Notes: generated by a model from the letters alone, not told the origin. DNA of 64,000 nucleotides from Marinobacter salexigens (GCF_018860765.1 NZ_JAHKPV010000019.1:62001-126000), one strand, 5' to 3'. Positions 9,005 through 18,182 are shown, counted from the stretch's first letter. Translations and numbers: made by a program.

Positions 9005-12000
9005 GCCTTGTTACCTCGTCTGTTACTTTTTCATTCTGGCTCACGCTGGAGAACAGCTCCGCGTGTTTTCCTTCAATCCCGGAGGATTCGTAGGTATGAA
9101 TCCGTCCCTGTTTGAGGGAGATCTTGTTCTCAAAGAACTTCCTCAAGCTTCTGTCGAGCTTAGGGCAGGCAGAAATCATCGTCAGATTGTTGGCTTCCAG
9201 CATATCCGCAAGATGAGAGATGTTATTAGGGCTGAGCGTACCCAACTCGTCAATGGGCCAGGTAATGCGCGTATTCAAATCTGGGCACAGATAACGAGTG
9301 AGCCCCATGAACACCGTCATTATCGCCAGATAGGTCAGGCCGGTTGAGCTAGCCGACAGGAAGTCCGCATCGGTGCGGATGACCACCTGGCGATCGTTTT
9401 CTTTCATTTCCAGGCGCATGTCGATCATCGACTCGACACTGTCTTTTACCTTGGCATCACTGAGCGTGTCAGTAACCAGCTTAAAGCGCCGAAGAATCGC
9501 ATCACTGGGCAAAGAGCGCCGGTTCATTTGAATCCAGTTTTGCCATTGGTCCACAAACTCTTTCAACGGCTGCCAGGTTTCGTCCTCGTAGATTCTGGGT
9601 TCGAGCACAACCTGTATATCGCTCAGGCTTTCAATGTGCTGGTCGGTATTAATCTTTTGTTTCAAAAGATTGGAAACCGCCTTCACCTCACGAGCCATAA
9701 CTTCCAGGCTATCGAAATACTTCTCCAGGCTGCCAGCCTCAGACACAAACTGATCAATCAGTGCATCCCGGAGCTGAGGTATATCGGTATCCAATAACTC
9801 TCGCAGATCCGGAACCCGCGCCAGCTTGAAGCTCTCCTCATGGTCCAGCACCTCGCCCGCAATCTGTCCGCGCCGATAGGCTGATAGCTTCTGCCACGCT
9901 TGCTGGATTTGGGTGTTGTCGTATCGGTTCAGGATTGCGGTGGCCTGATCGAACGTGCCCACCACCTCTCTGCGCAGCTGCTCCAGCTTTTGGTAAGCAC
10001 CCTGAAGCTCTTGGGTAAGATCGGCTATATTACCCGGGAAGCCTTCGGAGAAGGTATTGCTCTGGAAATGCTTGAGCACAGCCTCTGCCGCTTCCGTTTG
10101 ATCGCGACGTTTTTTGATTGCTGCTTGATGCTCAGCAATAGACACCTTCAGCTTGTTGTCCTGCTCTTTCCATGAGCGCTCTGCTTGCTCTCGGGTACGG
10201 GCGGCAGCCTCACATTTGGCTTTGGCTTGATTGGCTTGCTCGGTAAGCGCTTCAACCTTGCACCACTCCTGCTCGCGCCATTTGCGATAGCCGCGAACAA
10301 GGTCTTCAGACGCCACAATGGTTTCGACAGTGTCTTTGAGCTTGTTTAACGCCTCTCGTGCCTTTTGAACTTCCTTCGGATCAATGCCTTCTTCAGACAG
10401 ACGCTGATCGTATATCTGGCGTTTGCTCTTGAGCCGGGCTTTGTGGTCGGATTCCGCGGAAGCGATCAGCTCGCTTTGGTGATCTATGCTGGTTTGCAGT
10501 TCGCACTCTTTCTCTGCCCAATGAGCGCGCATATCCAGAACTTGTTGCTGGAACCCGGATTCAACCTCCCGCACGCCCTCGCCTGTTTGTTCGTCAAAGG
10601 CCTGAAGCTTGCTCTGGACGGCCTCAAGCTCTTTAGTGACCTTTGCGATCCGAGCGGCCTGCGCCTCTTTAACACGTTGGCGCACGTTAGCTAATTTGTT
10701 CTGCGCGTTATCGCGAGCACGCTTGAACAGCGAGAACTCGGTTTCCAGTCGATCGGCAGCGGCGGCACGTTCCTTGTAGGTCTCATGCCTGCGCTGAGCC
10801 TCTCGCTCGGTTTCCGCCCGTTGTTTGAACGCAGCCTGGCGTTCTGCATCTATACTCCGGCTGCTTTCTTGTAGGGCTTCTTCGGAGGCAGCAAAATCCG
10901 GAATGGGCAAGGCATCCAATGCAAGCTGCCAACCCATAACAGCCGCGCTATTTGCATCATGATCGCGGGTTGGCGCTAGATCTTTTCTGTGCAGCAGACC
11001 GGGATTGACGACCTTTGCCAGGTGGTTGCCCCACGCCGGGTCTTGGGCCCGTAGCTGTGACAACCAGGTACCGTCTTCAGGGGCAATCTGCCGCTGCAGT
11101 TCGTTAAACCTGTTTTCCAGCGTCTGGATTTTGTCATCCATGTGCTGAACCTGATCCTGCGCAACTTTCCAGTCCCGGTCTGCCTGGTCTCTTTTGCGCC
11201 CAGCTTCTAACCGATTTTCATGGGCCAGAGACACCTGCTCCGATGCTTCTTCAGCAGCCTGCTCCGCAATCGCGATTTCCTGCTGCTCCGTTTCCGTTTG
11301 CCCCGGATTTTCCCGCAGTGCTAACAGACGGGCCTGCTCACTCGTCAGTTCCGAGCGCTCCTCCGAACGGCCACCCTTGTACTCAGATACCGCCGTAACC
11401 TGACTTGTTTTGATGGAATTCAGCTTCAGATCATAGGAATGCTTTGCTGAGGTGAGCGCGTCAGTGGCTTCCCTCAGCCGCTGCTGGCGTTGGGTCTGCT
11501 GCTTTTCATGCTCGCGCTGAATGCTCTGTTTCTCTAGCTCATACTCGCCTTCAATGGCAGAGGCTTTACCCGTAAGACTGTCGTAGTCTGCTTGCGCTGT
11601 AGCCAAGCGCTGCCGGTAGTCGGCGAGATTATCGAAACTCTGGGCCAGCTCTGAGAGCCCATCCTCTTCATATCTGTCGTTCTGCTTGTGCAGGGCGGCT
11701 ACTTGCCCGTCCAGGGATTCAAACTCGGCATTGCGATCCGTTACCTCTCGGGCCAGTTGGCGATCGCTATCTTCAAACTCCGCTCTTCGATTGCTTCTAT
11801 CCGCTTCAAGCCGCTCTTTCTGCTCCCCCAGTTCACTGACCTTCTCCCGGGCCTCATCAACAGACGCGTGCAGGTTGGCTACGGACTTATCCGCCTGTTC
11901 AAGAATCGCCCTGCGCTCTGCATCCTTTCTCAAGCATTCACGGATCTTTTCTTCTTCGCCTGCAAACGCAGAAAGGCTCTGTATATCCGCGATCAGATCT

Positions 12001-12722
12001 TTGCGATCAATGGCGCGAGGCTTGGCGTGCTGATGGATATTCTCAAACTGGGTTTCGCAGATCATGGTTTTGAAGCTGCTAAGCAGCCGGTGCTTGTTCA
12101 ACACCACATGGGTCAGGCGGTCAATGTTGGTCATCTGGGTGTCGCTGTCACCCAGGCCAAACTCAGCCGCCAGAGCCCGGAGCGCTCGGGCATCCGCAGG
12201 AAGCCGTTTCAACAGCTTTTGATTGCGCTGAATGATGGCCCGGTAATTGGTAATCGTATCTATAATTTTTGAAACAGTAGTGCCGCGTTTACGAAGCGCT
12301 GCGAACACATCATCTGCAATGGCCCCGGCCTGAAGCAACTCTTTCACTTCTAGTGCAAAAAAGGTTTCTTCAGCGGACCCGGCCACAAACCGGTAACAGG
12401 GCTTTCCCTGTGCATGGCGGTACATCACCGCACAGTGCAACCCCGTGCTTCGCCGGTACTCAAAAATGATCAGGCTTTGGAAACTGGGCAGATAATAGTC
12501 CAGAAAAGACAGTTTGCCCGATGCTTTGGTAACGATGCGCTCCGGTTCTTCACCGAAAAACGCCGGAACAAGAGCCAAAACAGAGGTTTTACCAGCCCCG
12601 TTGACACCACCCAGATGGGTTCGTTCACGGCAGTCGATTTTGATGGTTCGCCCCTTCACTTGTTTGAAGGAGTGATGAAGGATGATGCTTTCCAATCCGT
12701 AGCTTACAGTCTCGCCAGACAA
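8997..12722 (-). CDS. jetC: SMC/MukB-like ATPase of Wadjet/Mks complex (JetC-like)
   Basis: A 1241-residue SMC-type ATPase. The N-terminal head carries Walker A GGVNGAGKT at residues 38-46. Two long charged coiled-coil arms (about 270-560 and 640-960) flank a small hinge-like globular stretch (about 565-640, LRAQDPAWGNHLAKVVNPGL). The C-terminal head carries the ABC signature SASSTGLTYL near 1123 and Walker B with the catalytic Glu in ITWPIDELGTLSP near 1153-1165. The length fits JetC/MksB rather than MukB (near 1480). It is the first gene of a four-gene overlapping operon with MukE-like, kleisin-like and Toprim genes. Such complexes extrude and cleave small circular DNA, protecting against plasmids; that role here is inferred. 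Confidence 0.88.
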   Translation of the reverse strand: MSGETVSYGLESIILHHSFKQVKGRTIKIDCRERTHLGGVNGAGKTSVLALVPAFFGEEPERIVTKASGKLSFLDYYLPSFQSLIIFEYRRSTGLHCAVMYRHAQGKPCYRFVAGSAEETFFALEVKELLQAGAIADDVFAALRKRGTTVSKIIDTITNYRAIIQRNQKLLKRLPADARALRALAAEFGLGDSDTQMTNIDRLTHVVLNKHRLLSSFKTMICETQFENIHQHAKPRAIDRKDLIADIQSLSAFAGEEEKIRECLRKDAERRAILEQADKSVANLHASVDEAREKVSELGEQKERLEADRSNRRAEFEDSDRQLAREVTDRNAEFESLDGQVAALHKQNDRYEEDGLSELAQSFDNLADYRQRLATAQADYDSLTGKASAIEGEYELEKQSIQREHEKQQTQRQQRLREATDALTSAKHSYDLKLNSIKTSQVTAVSEYKGGRSEERSELTSEQARLLALRENPGQTETEQQEIAIAEQAAEEASEQVSLAHENRLEAGRKRDQADRDWKVAQDQVQHMDDKIQTLENRFNELQRQIAPEDGTWLSQLRAQDPAWGNHLAKVVNPGLLHRKDLAPTRDHDANSAAVMGWQLALDALPIPDFAASEEALQESSRSIDAERQAAFKQRAETEREAQRRHETYKERAAAADRLETEFSLFKRARDNAQNKLANVRQRVKEAQAARIAKVTKELEAVQSKLQAFDEQTGEGVREVESGFQQQVLDMRAHWAEKECELQTSIDHQSELIASAESDHKARLKSKRQIYDQRLSEEGIDPKEVQKAREALNKLKDTVETIVASEDLVRGYRKWREQEWCKVEALTEQANQAKAKCEAAARTREQAERSWKEQDNKLKVSIAEHQAAIKKRRDQTEAAEAVLKHFQSNTFSEGFPGNIADLTQELQGAYQKLEQLRREVVGTFDQATAILNRYDNTQIQQAWQKLSAYRRGQIAGEVLDHEESFKLARVPDLRELLDTDIPQLRDALIDQFVSEAGSLEKYFDSLEVMAREVKAVSNLLKQKINTDQHIESLSDIQVVLEPRIYEDETWQPLKEFVDQWQNWIQMNRRSLPSDAILRRFKLVTDTLSDAKVKDSVESMIDMRLEMKENDRQVVIRTDADFLSASSTGLTYLAIMTVFMGLTRYLCPDLNTRITWPIDELGTLSPNNISHLADMLEANNLTMISACPKLDRSLRKFFENKISLKQGRIHTYESSGIEGKHAELFSSVSQNEKVTDEVTRHE

Positions 12723-12762
12723 ACTGATTTCCCCGTAACGGCAGGTCGTTCTTGATACCCGC

Positions 12763-12789
12763 AGTATACAGGGAATAGTTTCCGGACAA
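12763..12789 (-). promoter_or_regulatory. Candidate promoter of the SMC/Toprim operon
   Basis: On the minus strand TTGTCC (12789-12784) and TATACT (12768-12763) are spaced by 15 bases, about 40 bases before the SMC gene start. The -10 is close to consensus but the spacer is short, so this is only a candidate. No operator-like palindrome overlaps it. Confidence 0.35.
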
Positions 12790-12865
12790 AGCTATGGAAC
12801 TAGCTCAAACATCGCTCAGAGCCGCTGGTCATAACTTGTCTACCTAATGGCTCTGAAAAGGTGGA

Positions 12866-13465
12866 TTAGCCTTTAAGCTTGGCTGCGATTTTTGCTACAT
12901 GCTCACCTTGATGGCGGGCAATACTCAACTCACGCTCATCTGGCTGGCGTGAGCCATCGCCACCGGCAATTGTGGATGCGCCATACGGCGTGCCGCCACC
13001 CACTTGTGAAACATCAAACAACGCTGGCGTGGTGTAGCCGATTGGAACGATAACCATGCCATGGTGTGCCAAGGTGGTCCAGGTCGACGTGATCGTCATT
13101 TCCTGACCACCACCGGTGCCTGTTGAAGTGAACACACTCGCTACCTTGCCTGCCAGAGCACCTTTAGCCCAAAGGCCGCCGGTTTGGTCAAAGAAGGTGC
13201 GCACCTGACCGGCCATGTTGCCGAAACGGGTCGGTGTACCAACAATAATGGCGTCGTAGTCGCCCAGTTCGATGGGTGAAGCAACAGGTGCCGCTTGATC
13301 AACCTTGCCGCCAGCACCTTTGAAAGCTTCAGCATCCATGGTTTCGGGTATACGCTTCAGGGCTACTTCCACACCCGCCACGCTGCGGGCGCCTTTAGCT
13401 ACTTCGTTTGCCATGGTTTCGATATGGCCGTACATGGAGTAGTAAAGAACCAGAATCTTCGTCAT
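12866..13465 (-). CDS. wrbA: NAD(P)H:quinone oxidoreductase, WrbA type
   Basis: A 199-residue flavodoxin-fold FMN enzyme that reduces quinones by two electrons in the cytoplasm, limiting redox cycling. The FMN phosphate loop [12 protein letters not shown], the loop [20 protein letters not shown] and the [12 protein letters not shown] loop are all present and the length is normal for WrbA. It is followed upstream by a pirin and a zinc-free quinone oxidoreductase on the same strand. Together with the divergent LysR gene these look like a quinone or electrophile detoxification cluster. Gaps of about 115 and 50 bases leave it open whether all three share one transcript. Confidence 0.93.
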   Translation of the reverse strand: MTKILVLYYSMYGHIETMANEVAKGARSVAGVEVALKRIPETMDAEAFKGAGGKVDQAAPVASPIELGDYDAIIVGTPTRFGNMAGQVRTFFDQTGGLWAKGALAGKVASVFTSTGTGGGQEMTITSTWTTLAHHGMVIVPIGYTTPALFDVSQVGGGTPYGASTIAGGDGSRQPDERELSIARHQGEHVAKIAAKLKG

Positions 13466-13581
13466 TTATATATCCTTCTTCTGTTTTGGTTTATACATGT
13501 GCATATTTTCAGGAGAGAGGCGGGCAACACTCTCACTCAATGTAGTAGTGCAGCCCGCCTCCAACAAACCGGAAAGACTTC

Positions 13582-14280
13582 TCAGGCCACATCTACCAGC
13601 ACGATTTCGCTGTCTTCCAGCCCACTTACCTTGAGCAATCGCTCATCGCTGATCGCAACGCCATCGCCCGCAGAAGCAACTACTCCGTTTACATCTATCT
13701 TGCCGGTCGCAGGCACCAAGTAGACTTTGCGCCCAGTGGCAATACGGTATTCAGTGCTCTTACCTGCCTCAATCGTTGCCGCCACCATGCGTGCATCCGT
13801 TCGTATAGGCAAAGCATCGTCATCGCCGGGAATACCGCTGGCGAGAGTAACGAATGATCCACTGCGTTCACCCTTGGGAAACGGCTTAGTGCCCCAGGTG
13901 GGCGGCAGGCCCGCTTCGTTAGGCATGATCCAGATCTGGAAGATCTGCGTGGTTTCATCTTCTTCATTCATCTCGCTGTGGGCAATACCTGTTCCCGCGC
14001 TCATCACCTGCACATCACCGGCCTCGGTACGGCCTTTGTTGCCAAGGCTGTCTTGGTGCGTTATGGCTCCCTTGCGGACATAGGTAATGATTTCCATGTC
14101 GCGGTGCGGGTGGCGTGGAAAGCCAGAGCGCGGAGCGATAGTGTCGTCATTCCATACTCTGAGATTTCCCCAGTGCATGCGATTCGGGTCGTAATATTCT
14201 GCGAATGAAAAGTGGTGGCGAGTATCCAACCAACCGTGATGGGCACCGCCGAGTTCACTGTGGGATCTAAGTTCAATCAT
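13582..14280 (-). CDS. Pirin family bicupin protein
   Basis: A 232-residue bicupin of the pirin/YhhW type. The N-terminal cupin shows the metal-binding pattern: RHPHRDMEIITYV with the HxH pair, and GTGIAHSEMNEED with the third His and Glu. The C-terminal cupin (about 150-232) is degenerate. YhhW-type pirins can act as quercetin 2,3-dioxygenases or as redox-linked regulators; substrate cannot be decided from sequence. It lies between a quinone oxidoreductase and wrbA on one strand. This grouping, with a LysR gene divergent from the cluster, suggests a role in handling quinones or aromatic electrophiles. Confidence 0.88.
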   Translation of the reverse strand: MIELRSHSELGGAHHGWLDTRHHFSFAEYYDPNRMHWGNLRVWNDDTIAPRSGFPRHPHRDMEIITYVRKGAITHQDSLGNKGRTEAGDVQVMSAGTGIAHSEMNEEDETTQIFQIWIMPNEAGLPPTWGTKPFPKGERSGSFVTLASGIPGDDDALPIRTDARMVAATIEAGKSTEYRIATGRKVYLVPATGKIDVNGVVASAGDGVAISDERLLKVSGLEDSEIVLVDVA

Positions 14281-14329
14281 TGTGTGACCTTCTGTTTCGT
14301 GTAAATCATGACGGTAAAATCATGGTGCT

Positions 14330-15289
14330 TTAAGGGATTAAAACGATCTTTTCAGACCCACCCTTATGTACCTTGTTGTACGCCGCAATAGCTTCCGAGA
14401 GCGGCACCTCGGTAAAGTTGTCAGGAATAGGCAGGTCGCCATCAAACGCTGCACTGATTCGCTCAAACATCTTTGCGCAATCTTCCAAGCTGTATAGCAG
14501 CGAGTTAACCCCGATGACCGAGCCGCCACGGCGGTATAGGTCAAGAATGGGCATGCTAGTCAGCCCGTCTGCCGGTGCAGCAATAACCGCTATGCGCCCA
14601 AAGGGGCCGAGCGCCTTCACCGCAGTTGGCAGCCAGTGGCCAGTGGTATCGAAAATGACCTCCGGCGACTGCCCCTGAAAGCGAGTTTGTGCCTGCTCCG
14701 GCAGCTTCTCGGCCTCTGGTAGTTGGAAAGCATTAATACCCTGCGCCTCCAACTCCTGCGCAACCTCGGCACGGCGAACACCCAGTACAACATTGGCACC
14801 TCTGGTTTTCGCCAGCGCCTGCGCTGCCTTGGCTACGGCTCCAGCGCCGATGATCAAAAATCGGGTACCCTCCGCAACTTGGCTCCGCTCCAAGGCATCC
14901 CAAGCTGTAATGTACGGAACTCCAAACGTGGCTGCCTGAGCAAAGGTGAGCGATTCCGGTTTGGGCGCCACGGCATTCGCGGGTATAACCACATACTGCG
15001 CATGACAGCCATCTTGAGTGAAACTAAAGCCTTTACCTGTACCGCCCCAGACTGCCTTGCCTATAAGCTCCGCAGGCCCGTCTGCAACAACACCGGCGAA
15101 ATCCCTACCGGGAATACGCGGCGTTGTGGTGTAGGGAAAAAGCCCCTGTACGTTTTTCAAATCGCTGGGGTTCAGGCCTGCAGCCCGAACCTCCACCAAA
15201 ACCTCGCCAACACCCGGCACAGGCTTGGGTATATCGTTTATTTGCAGCGAATCGAGTGAGCCGGTTGCTGAAAACTGTAAGGCTTGCAT
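14330..15289 (-). CDS. MDR-family NADPH:quinone oxidoreductase
   Basis: A 319-residue member of the medium-chain dehydrogenase/reductase superfamily, quinone oxidoreductase branch. An N-terminal GroES-like domain (VRAAGLNPSDLKNVQG, PRIPGRDFAGVV) precedes a Rossmann domain (LIIGAGAVAKAAQALA, about 146-160). The structural and catalytic zinc cysteines of alcohol dehydrogenases are absent, so it is the zinc-free type. It begins a minus-strand set with the pirin and wrbA, and faces a LysR regulator gene across 195 bases that hold a perfect 19-base palindrome. Control by that LysR protein is likely but inferred. Confidence 0.88.
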   Translation of the reverse strand: MQALQFSATGSLDSLQINDIPKPVPGVGEVLVEVRAAGLNPSDLKNVQGLFPYTTTPRIPGRDFAGVVADGPAELIGKAVWGGTGKGFSFTQDGCHAQYVVIPANAVAPKPESLTFAQAATFGVPYITAWDALERSQVAEGTRFLIIGAGAVAKAAQALAKTRGANVVLGVRRAEVAQELEAQGINAFQLPEAEKLPEQAQTRFQGQSPEVIFDTTGHWLPTAVKALGPFGRIAVIAAPADGLTSMPILDLYRRGGSVIGVNSLLYSLEDCAKMFERISAAFDGDLPIPDNFTEVPLSEAIAAYNKVHKGGSEKIVLIP

Positions 15290-15433
15290 AATCGCCCTCG
15301 ATAATTAGGTTTAGAGTTTCACTTTATCCGTTACTGCGAAGCGTCACCGGTTGATACCACCGAAGCGCTCCAAATGATGGAACCACTCTACTATCGCCCA
15401 ATCGCAAGAATAAGCGGGCTATTGTTGAGTTAC

Positions 15434-15452
15434 TATCAACGCAGCGTTGATA
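15434..15452. promoter_or_regulatory. Perfect palindrome, candidate LysR operator
   Basis: TATCAACGC-A-GCGTTGATA is a 19-base perfect inverted repeat around one central base, located 33 bases before the lysR start and about 145 bases before the divergent oxidoreductase. LysR proteins bind interrupted dyads of T-N11-A type in such gaps. It is the strongest symmetry in this gap, so it is a good operator candidate for both directions. Confidence 0.6.
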
Positions 15453-15484
15453 ATCGATGAAAACCTCAGGACCAGGATGAACCT

Positions 15485-16384
15485 ATGGACCGCCTCGATG
15501 CCATGCGCGCCTTTGTTACTGTGGTGAGTGAAGGCGCGTTTACCCGCGCCGCAGACAAGCTAGACATGTCCCCACAGTTGGTCAGCAAGTACGTTTCCCA
15601 GCTCGAAGAACATTTGGGTGTGCGCTTGCTCAACCGCACCACTCGGCAGATACATCTGACTGAGGCAGGAGCCAGCTATCACCTGCGGGCACAACAGGTG
15701 CTTCACGACATTGAAGATATGGAATGCCAAATTGGCGACCTGCAATCTGAAGCTCGCGGCCTGCTAAGAATCAGCGCGCCTGTGTCCTTCGTAATTCGCC
15801 ACATGGCCCCCATGTTGAGCGAGTATCAGAAAGCTCACCCCGGGGTGGGCATCGACTTGCAATTGAATGACCGCAAAGTAGATGTGGTTGAAGAGGGGTT
15901 CGATGTAGTGCTTCGCATCGGCCACCTGAAAAGCTCCTCACTGATCGCCAAGCGGGTTGCCCCGATTAGAATGGCGGTATGCGCTTCACCGGACTACTTG
16001 AAGCAAAATGGCACCCCCAAACATCTCGAAGATCTTCAGGGCCACCGTTACCTGCGTTATAGCTACATAGAGCTGGATTCCAGCCAACCTCTACACCGAT
16101 GGTTGCTAAACAATGGTCAGAACGACAGAGCCGGTATTACCAGCAACAATGGGGATGTCCTGATGGAAGCAGCTATCAGTGGAGCGGGAATCGCCTTGCT
16201 GCCCACGTTTATTTCAGGCCCGGCCATTAAAGAGGGAAAGCTCAAAGTTATCCTACAGGAGTACGAACCCGAGCCCATGGGGCTCTATGCGGTGTACGCA
16301 CACCGGCAGCTTCTGGCCAGCAAGGTTCGGAGTTTTGTTGATTTTATTGATGGGTATTTTGGCGATCCACCCTACTGGGATTGA
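15485..16384 (+). CDS. LysR-family transcriptional regulator
   Basis: A 299-residue LysR-type regulator. The N-terminal helix-turn-helix (FVTVVSEGAFTRAADKLDMS, then LVSKYVSQLEEHLGVRLLNR) is of the AaeR/DsdC-like class common for regulators of oxidoreductases. The C-terminal effector domain (about 90-295) contains the expected HLEDLQGHRYLRYS stretch. It is transcribed away from the quinone oxidoreductase-pirin-wrbA set, with a palindrome in the shared gap, so it probably controls those genes and itself. The effector is unknown; a quinone or electrophile is a guess from the neighbours. Confidence 0.93.
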   Translation: MDRLDAMRAFVTVVSEGAFTRAADKLDMSPQLVSKYVSQLEEHLGVRLLNRTTRQIHLTEAGASYHLRAQQVLHDIEDMECQIGDLQSEARGLLRISAPVSFVIRHMAPMLSEYQKAHPGVGIDLQLNDRKVDVVEEGFDVVLRIGHLKSSSLIAKRVAPIRMAVCASPDYLKQNGTPKHLEDLQGHRYLRYSYIELDSSQPLHRWLLNNGQNDRAGITSNNGDVLMEAAISGAGIALLPTFISGPAIKEGKLKVILQEYEPEPMGLYAVYAHRQLLASKVRSFVDFIDGYFGDPPYWD

Positions 16385-16397
16385 GCTCCGCCTTGCT

Positions 16398-16920
16398 CTA
16401 TTGCTCAATCTCAGCGGCGGTTAGCCCACGGTTCTTGGCCTTCAGGTAGCTTAAGCAGACTGGAACATTAGTTTTTCCCATGTATCTATGGAGATAAGGC
16501 AAAAACCCTGCGTTGTTGCCTTTAAACTTGGCGTGGTGGAAGTCGTGATACACCGACCCCTGATACACAGGAAGCAGGTGTACCGGGTTCCATGGAATGT
16601 CATAACCGATATGGCCATCGGCACCTTCAATCTGCCGAATAATCACTCACAGCCATAATACATAAATGTGCGCGCCCAATAGAATCGGCCCTATCAAGGT
16701 GACCGCAGCGGTCAAGGTGTACTCCAGCCAGTGCATGCAATTCCCGATGACACCGCAGGTGTGGCGTACTCGGTGGTGCACGCTATGCACGTTCCGGAAC
16801 AGCCACTTGTTCTCATGCATGTACCTGTGCACCCAGTAATACAAGAAGTTATCCAGCAGTGAGCTTCAACACCCGGCAACAATCCCGCCATGCTAATGGC
16901 GAGCGTGGCCATGGAAAACT
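16398..16920 (-). pseudogene. Broken sterol desaturase/fatty acid hydroxylase gene
   Basis: Minus-strand remnants of an integral-membrane di-iron hydroxylase. The histidine motifs survive: YYWVHRYMHENKW, VHSVHHRVRH and, after the break, YHDFHHAKFKGNNAGF. An in-frame TGA at 16649-16647 splits the frame directly before IIRQIEGADGHIGYDIP. Upstream of about 16860 the frame is lost by a shift: the continuation LLPGV appears in another frame. The N-terminal membrane helices are missing. So the gene has at least one stop and one shift and is not functional. It sits opposite an AraC-type relic, a pair often seen intact (regulator plus desaturase) in marine gammaproteobacteria; that pairing is from general knowledge. 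Confidence 0.75.
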
Positions 16921-16943
16921 GCCAAAACCAAGGGTCGTTATAG

Positions 16944-17117
16944 GATGCTCGCTTACACCACGCACAGGATTATCTGCAGCATTTGAACTTGAGTATATTA
17001 CAGATCAGCCAGCTACTCGGGTTTAGAGAACAAAGCTCGTTTAACCACTTCTTTCTAAAGGGCTGTGGTTTATCGTCTAAAAAGTGGCAGGAGAAAAGTA
17101 AGGCCTTAAAAAACTAG
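16944..17117 (+). pseudogene. AraC-family regulator remnant (C-terminal HTH only)
   Basis: A short frame too small for ordinary gene calling, ending at TAG 17115-17117, reads AQDYLQHLNLSILQISQLLG followed by FREQSSFNHFFLKGCG. This matches the second helix-turn-helix of AraC/XylS proteins, where the family pattern is LGF-E-SSF-R-FK-G-SP. A stop at 16941 closes the frame upstream, and no N-terminal ligand domain can be traced. It is therefore a deletion relic of about 57 codons, abutting the desaturase relic, consistent with one deletion joining the ends of two divergent or convergent genes. Confidence 0.6.
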
Positions 17118-17177
17118 CGCCCCCATAGCGAGGGCGCGGCAAGTGCATGACAATAAAGGCATTTAGGACTTCTGGCG

Positions 17178-18182
17178 TTACTCAGGCGTTTGCGTATCTT
17201 TTCCCGCAGTCGCCTCTGCCGTTTTCACTGGCGCATCATGTTTGCCGACCCACTGGCTCGCTTTTACTTTCAGTTCCTCAAACTTGTCGGAAACCGAATC
17301 CAACTTCTGTTCCCACTCTGGGTTCGGTTGCTGGCCTTCCGTTGCTTTAAAAAATACCTGCATCAAAGCCGTCATCCCAAATGGCTCAATCACCGCCTGC
17401 TTAATACCCCAAGCGAATACCAAAGCAATTGCAAAGGTCAGCGGCCCGGCAGTACCGGGGAATAACGCCACCAGCCCGGCGACCGGAGCAAGGATAATCA
17501 AGAAAACGATGAAGGTTAAAAACCAGATAATCAGCGCTAGAAAGGCCGCATTCTTTAGAAAAACTTGATAATTCTGGGCGTAAAGAATCAGCGCGCTGCG
17601 GCTAGAAGCCCAAGGATTGTCGGACTGGGTACGTATGTTGTAAGCGAGAATCACTTCATCCAAATAAGTTAGTGACAACCGAATCACGGTATTCAGAAAC
17701 TTCGCAACCGCTTCAATACCGGGGATCGGCAGAATTGCGGCTAAGGTGAAGAAAGCCCGGTTGAATGATTTGAGAACACCCTTGATTAGCTGGTCCACGC
17801 CAAACAGCACAGAGGATTCAGCAAAACGCTCTTTGACCACGGCTTGCGCATGATCAATTTGTCCACGACCTTCTGGAATCTCCCCACCGTCCATCACCTC
17901 CACCAATACAGCGATATGCCCGGCTTTGACCATATACAGGAGATACTCGCGCAGGAAATACATGATGCCACTGGCGATACCAAACCCAATAAGGCCGCCA
18001 TAGGTGCCACCAACGGCTGAATCCCCGAACACGGCCCCCGCACCATAGCCAACCCCGGCACCAGCACCGGTGATAATTACATACCCTAAAGTTATGCCAA
18101 AATAGATCAAAAATCGAAAAATCAAAAATGGCGCCGTGCGCCGGAGCAGCCCAATAATAGTCCCTACTTCAAAATCCTTCAT
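17178..18182 (-). CDS. Multi-pass membrane protein of unknown function
   Basis: A 334-residue inner-membrane protein that I do not recognise. It begins with hydrophobic helices (FLIFRFLIYFGITLGYVIIT), a glycine/alanine-rich stretch (about 38-72), and a cytoplasmic-like middle part (VMDGGEIPEGRGQIDHAQAV). More helices follow (about 215-275, LALIIWFLTFIVFLIILAPV). The hydrophilic C-terminal tail is charged and may be coiled (LDSVSDKFEELKVKASQWVG). No catalytic motif is visible. It stands alone on the minus strand, 265 bases from the divergent DUF2799 gene. A structural or stress-related membrane role is possible, but I have no basis to assign one. Confidence 0.75.
   Translation of the reverse strand: MKDFEVGTIIGLLRRTAPFLIFRFLIYFGITLGYVIITGAGAGVGYGAGAVFGDSAVGGTYGGLIGFGIASGIMYFLREYLLYMVKAGHIAVLVEVMDGGEIPEGRGQIDHAQAVVKERFAESSVLFGVDQLIKGVLKSFNRAFFTLAAILPIPGIEAVAKFLNTVIRLSLTYLDEVILAYNIRTQSDNPWASSRSALILYAQNYQVFLKNAAFLALIIWFLTFIVFLIILAPVAGLVALFPGTAGPLTFAIALVFAWGIKQAVIEPFGMTALMQVFFKATEGQQPNPEWEQKLDSVSDKFEELKVKASQWVGKHDAPVKTAEATAGKDTQTPE

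Noticed and set aside
11688..12272. 194-codon plus-strand frame inside the SMC gene
   Set aside because: Shadow of the coiled-coil coding sequence in GC-biased DNA; no domain character.
12817..12855. CAGAGCC/GGCTCTG inverted repeat after wrbA
   Set aside because: Seven-base arms with a 25-base loop and no T-run; not convincing as a terminator or operator.
16379..16410. GATTGAGC/GCTCAATC repeat after lysR as terminator
   Set aside because: Short arms, long loop and no T-run; overlaps the end of the desaturase relic, so left uncalled.
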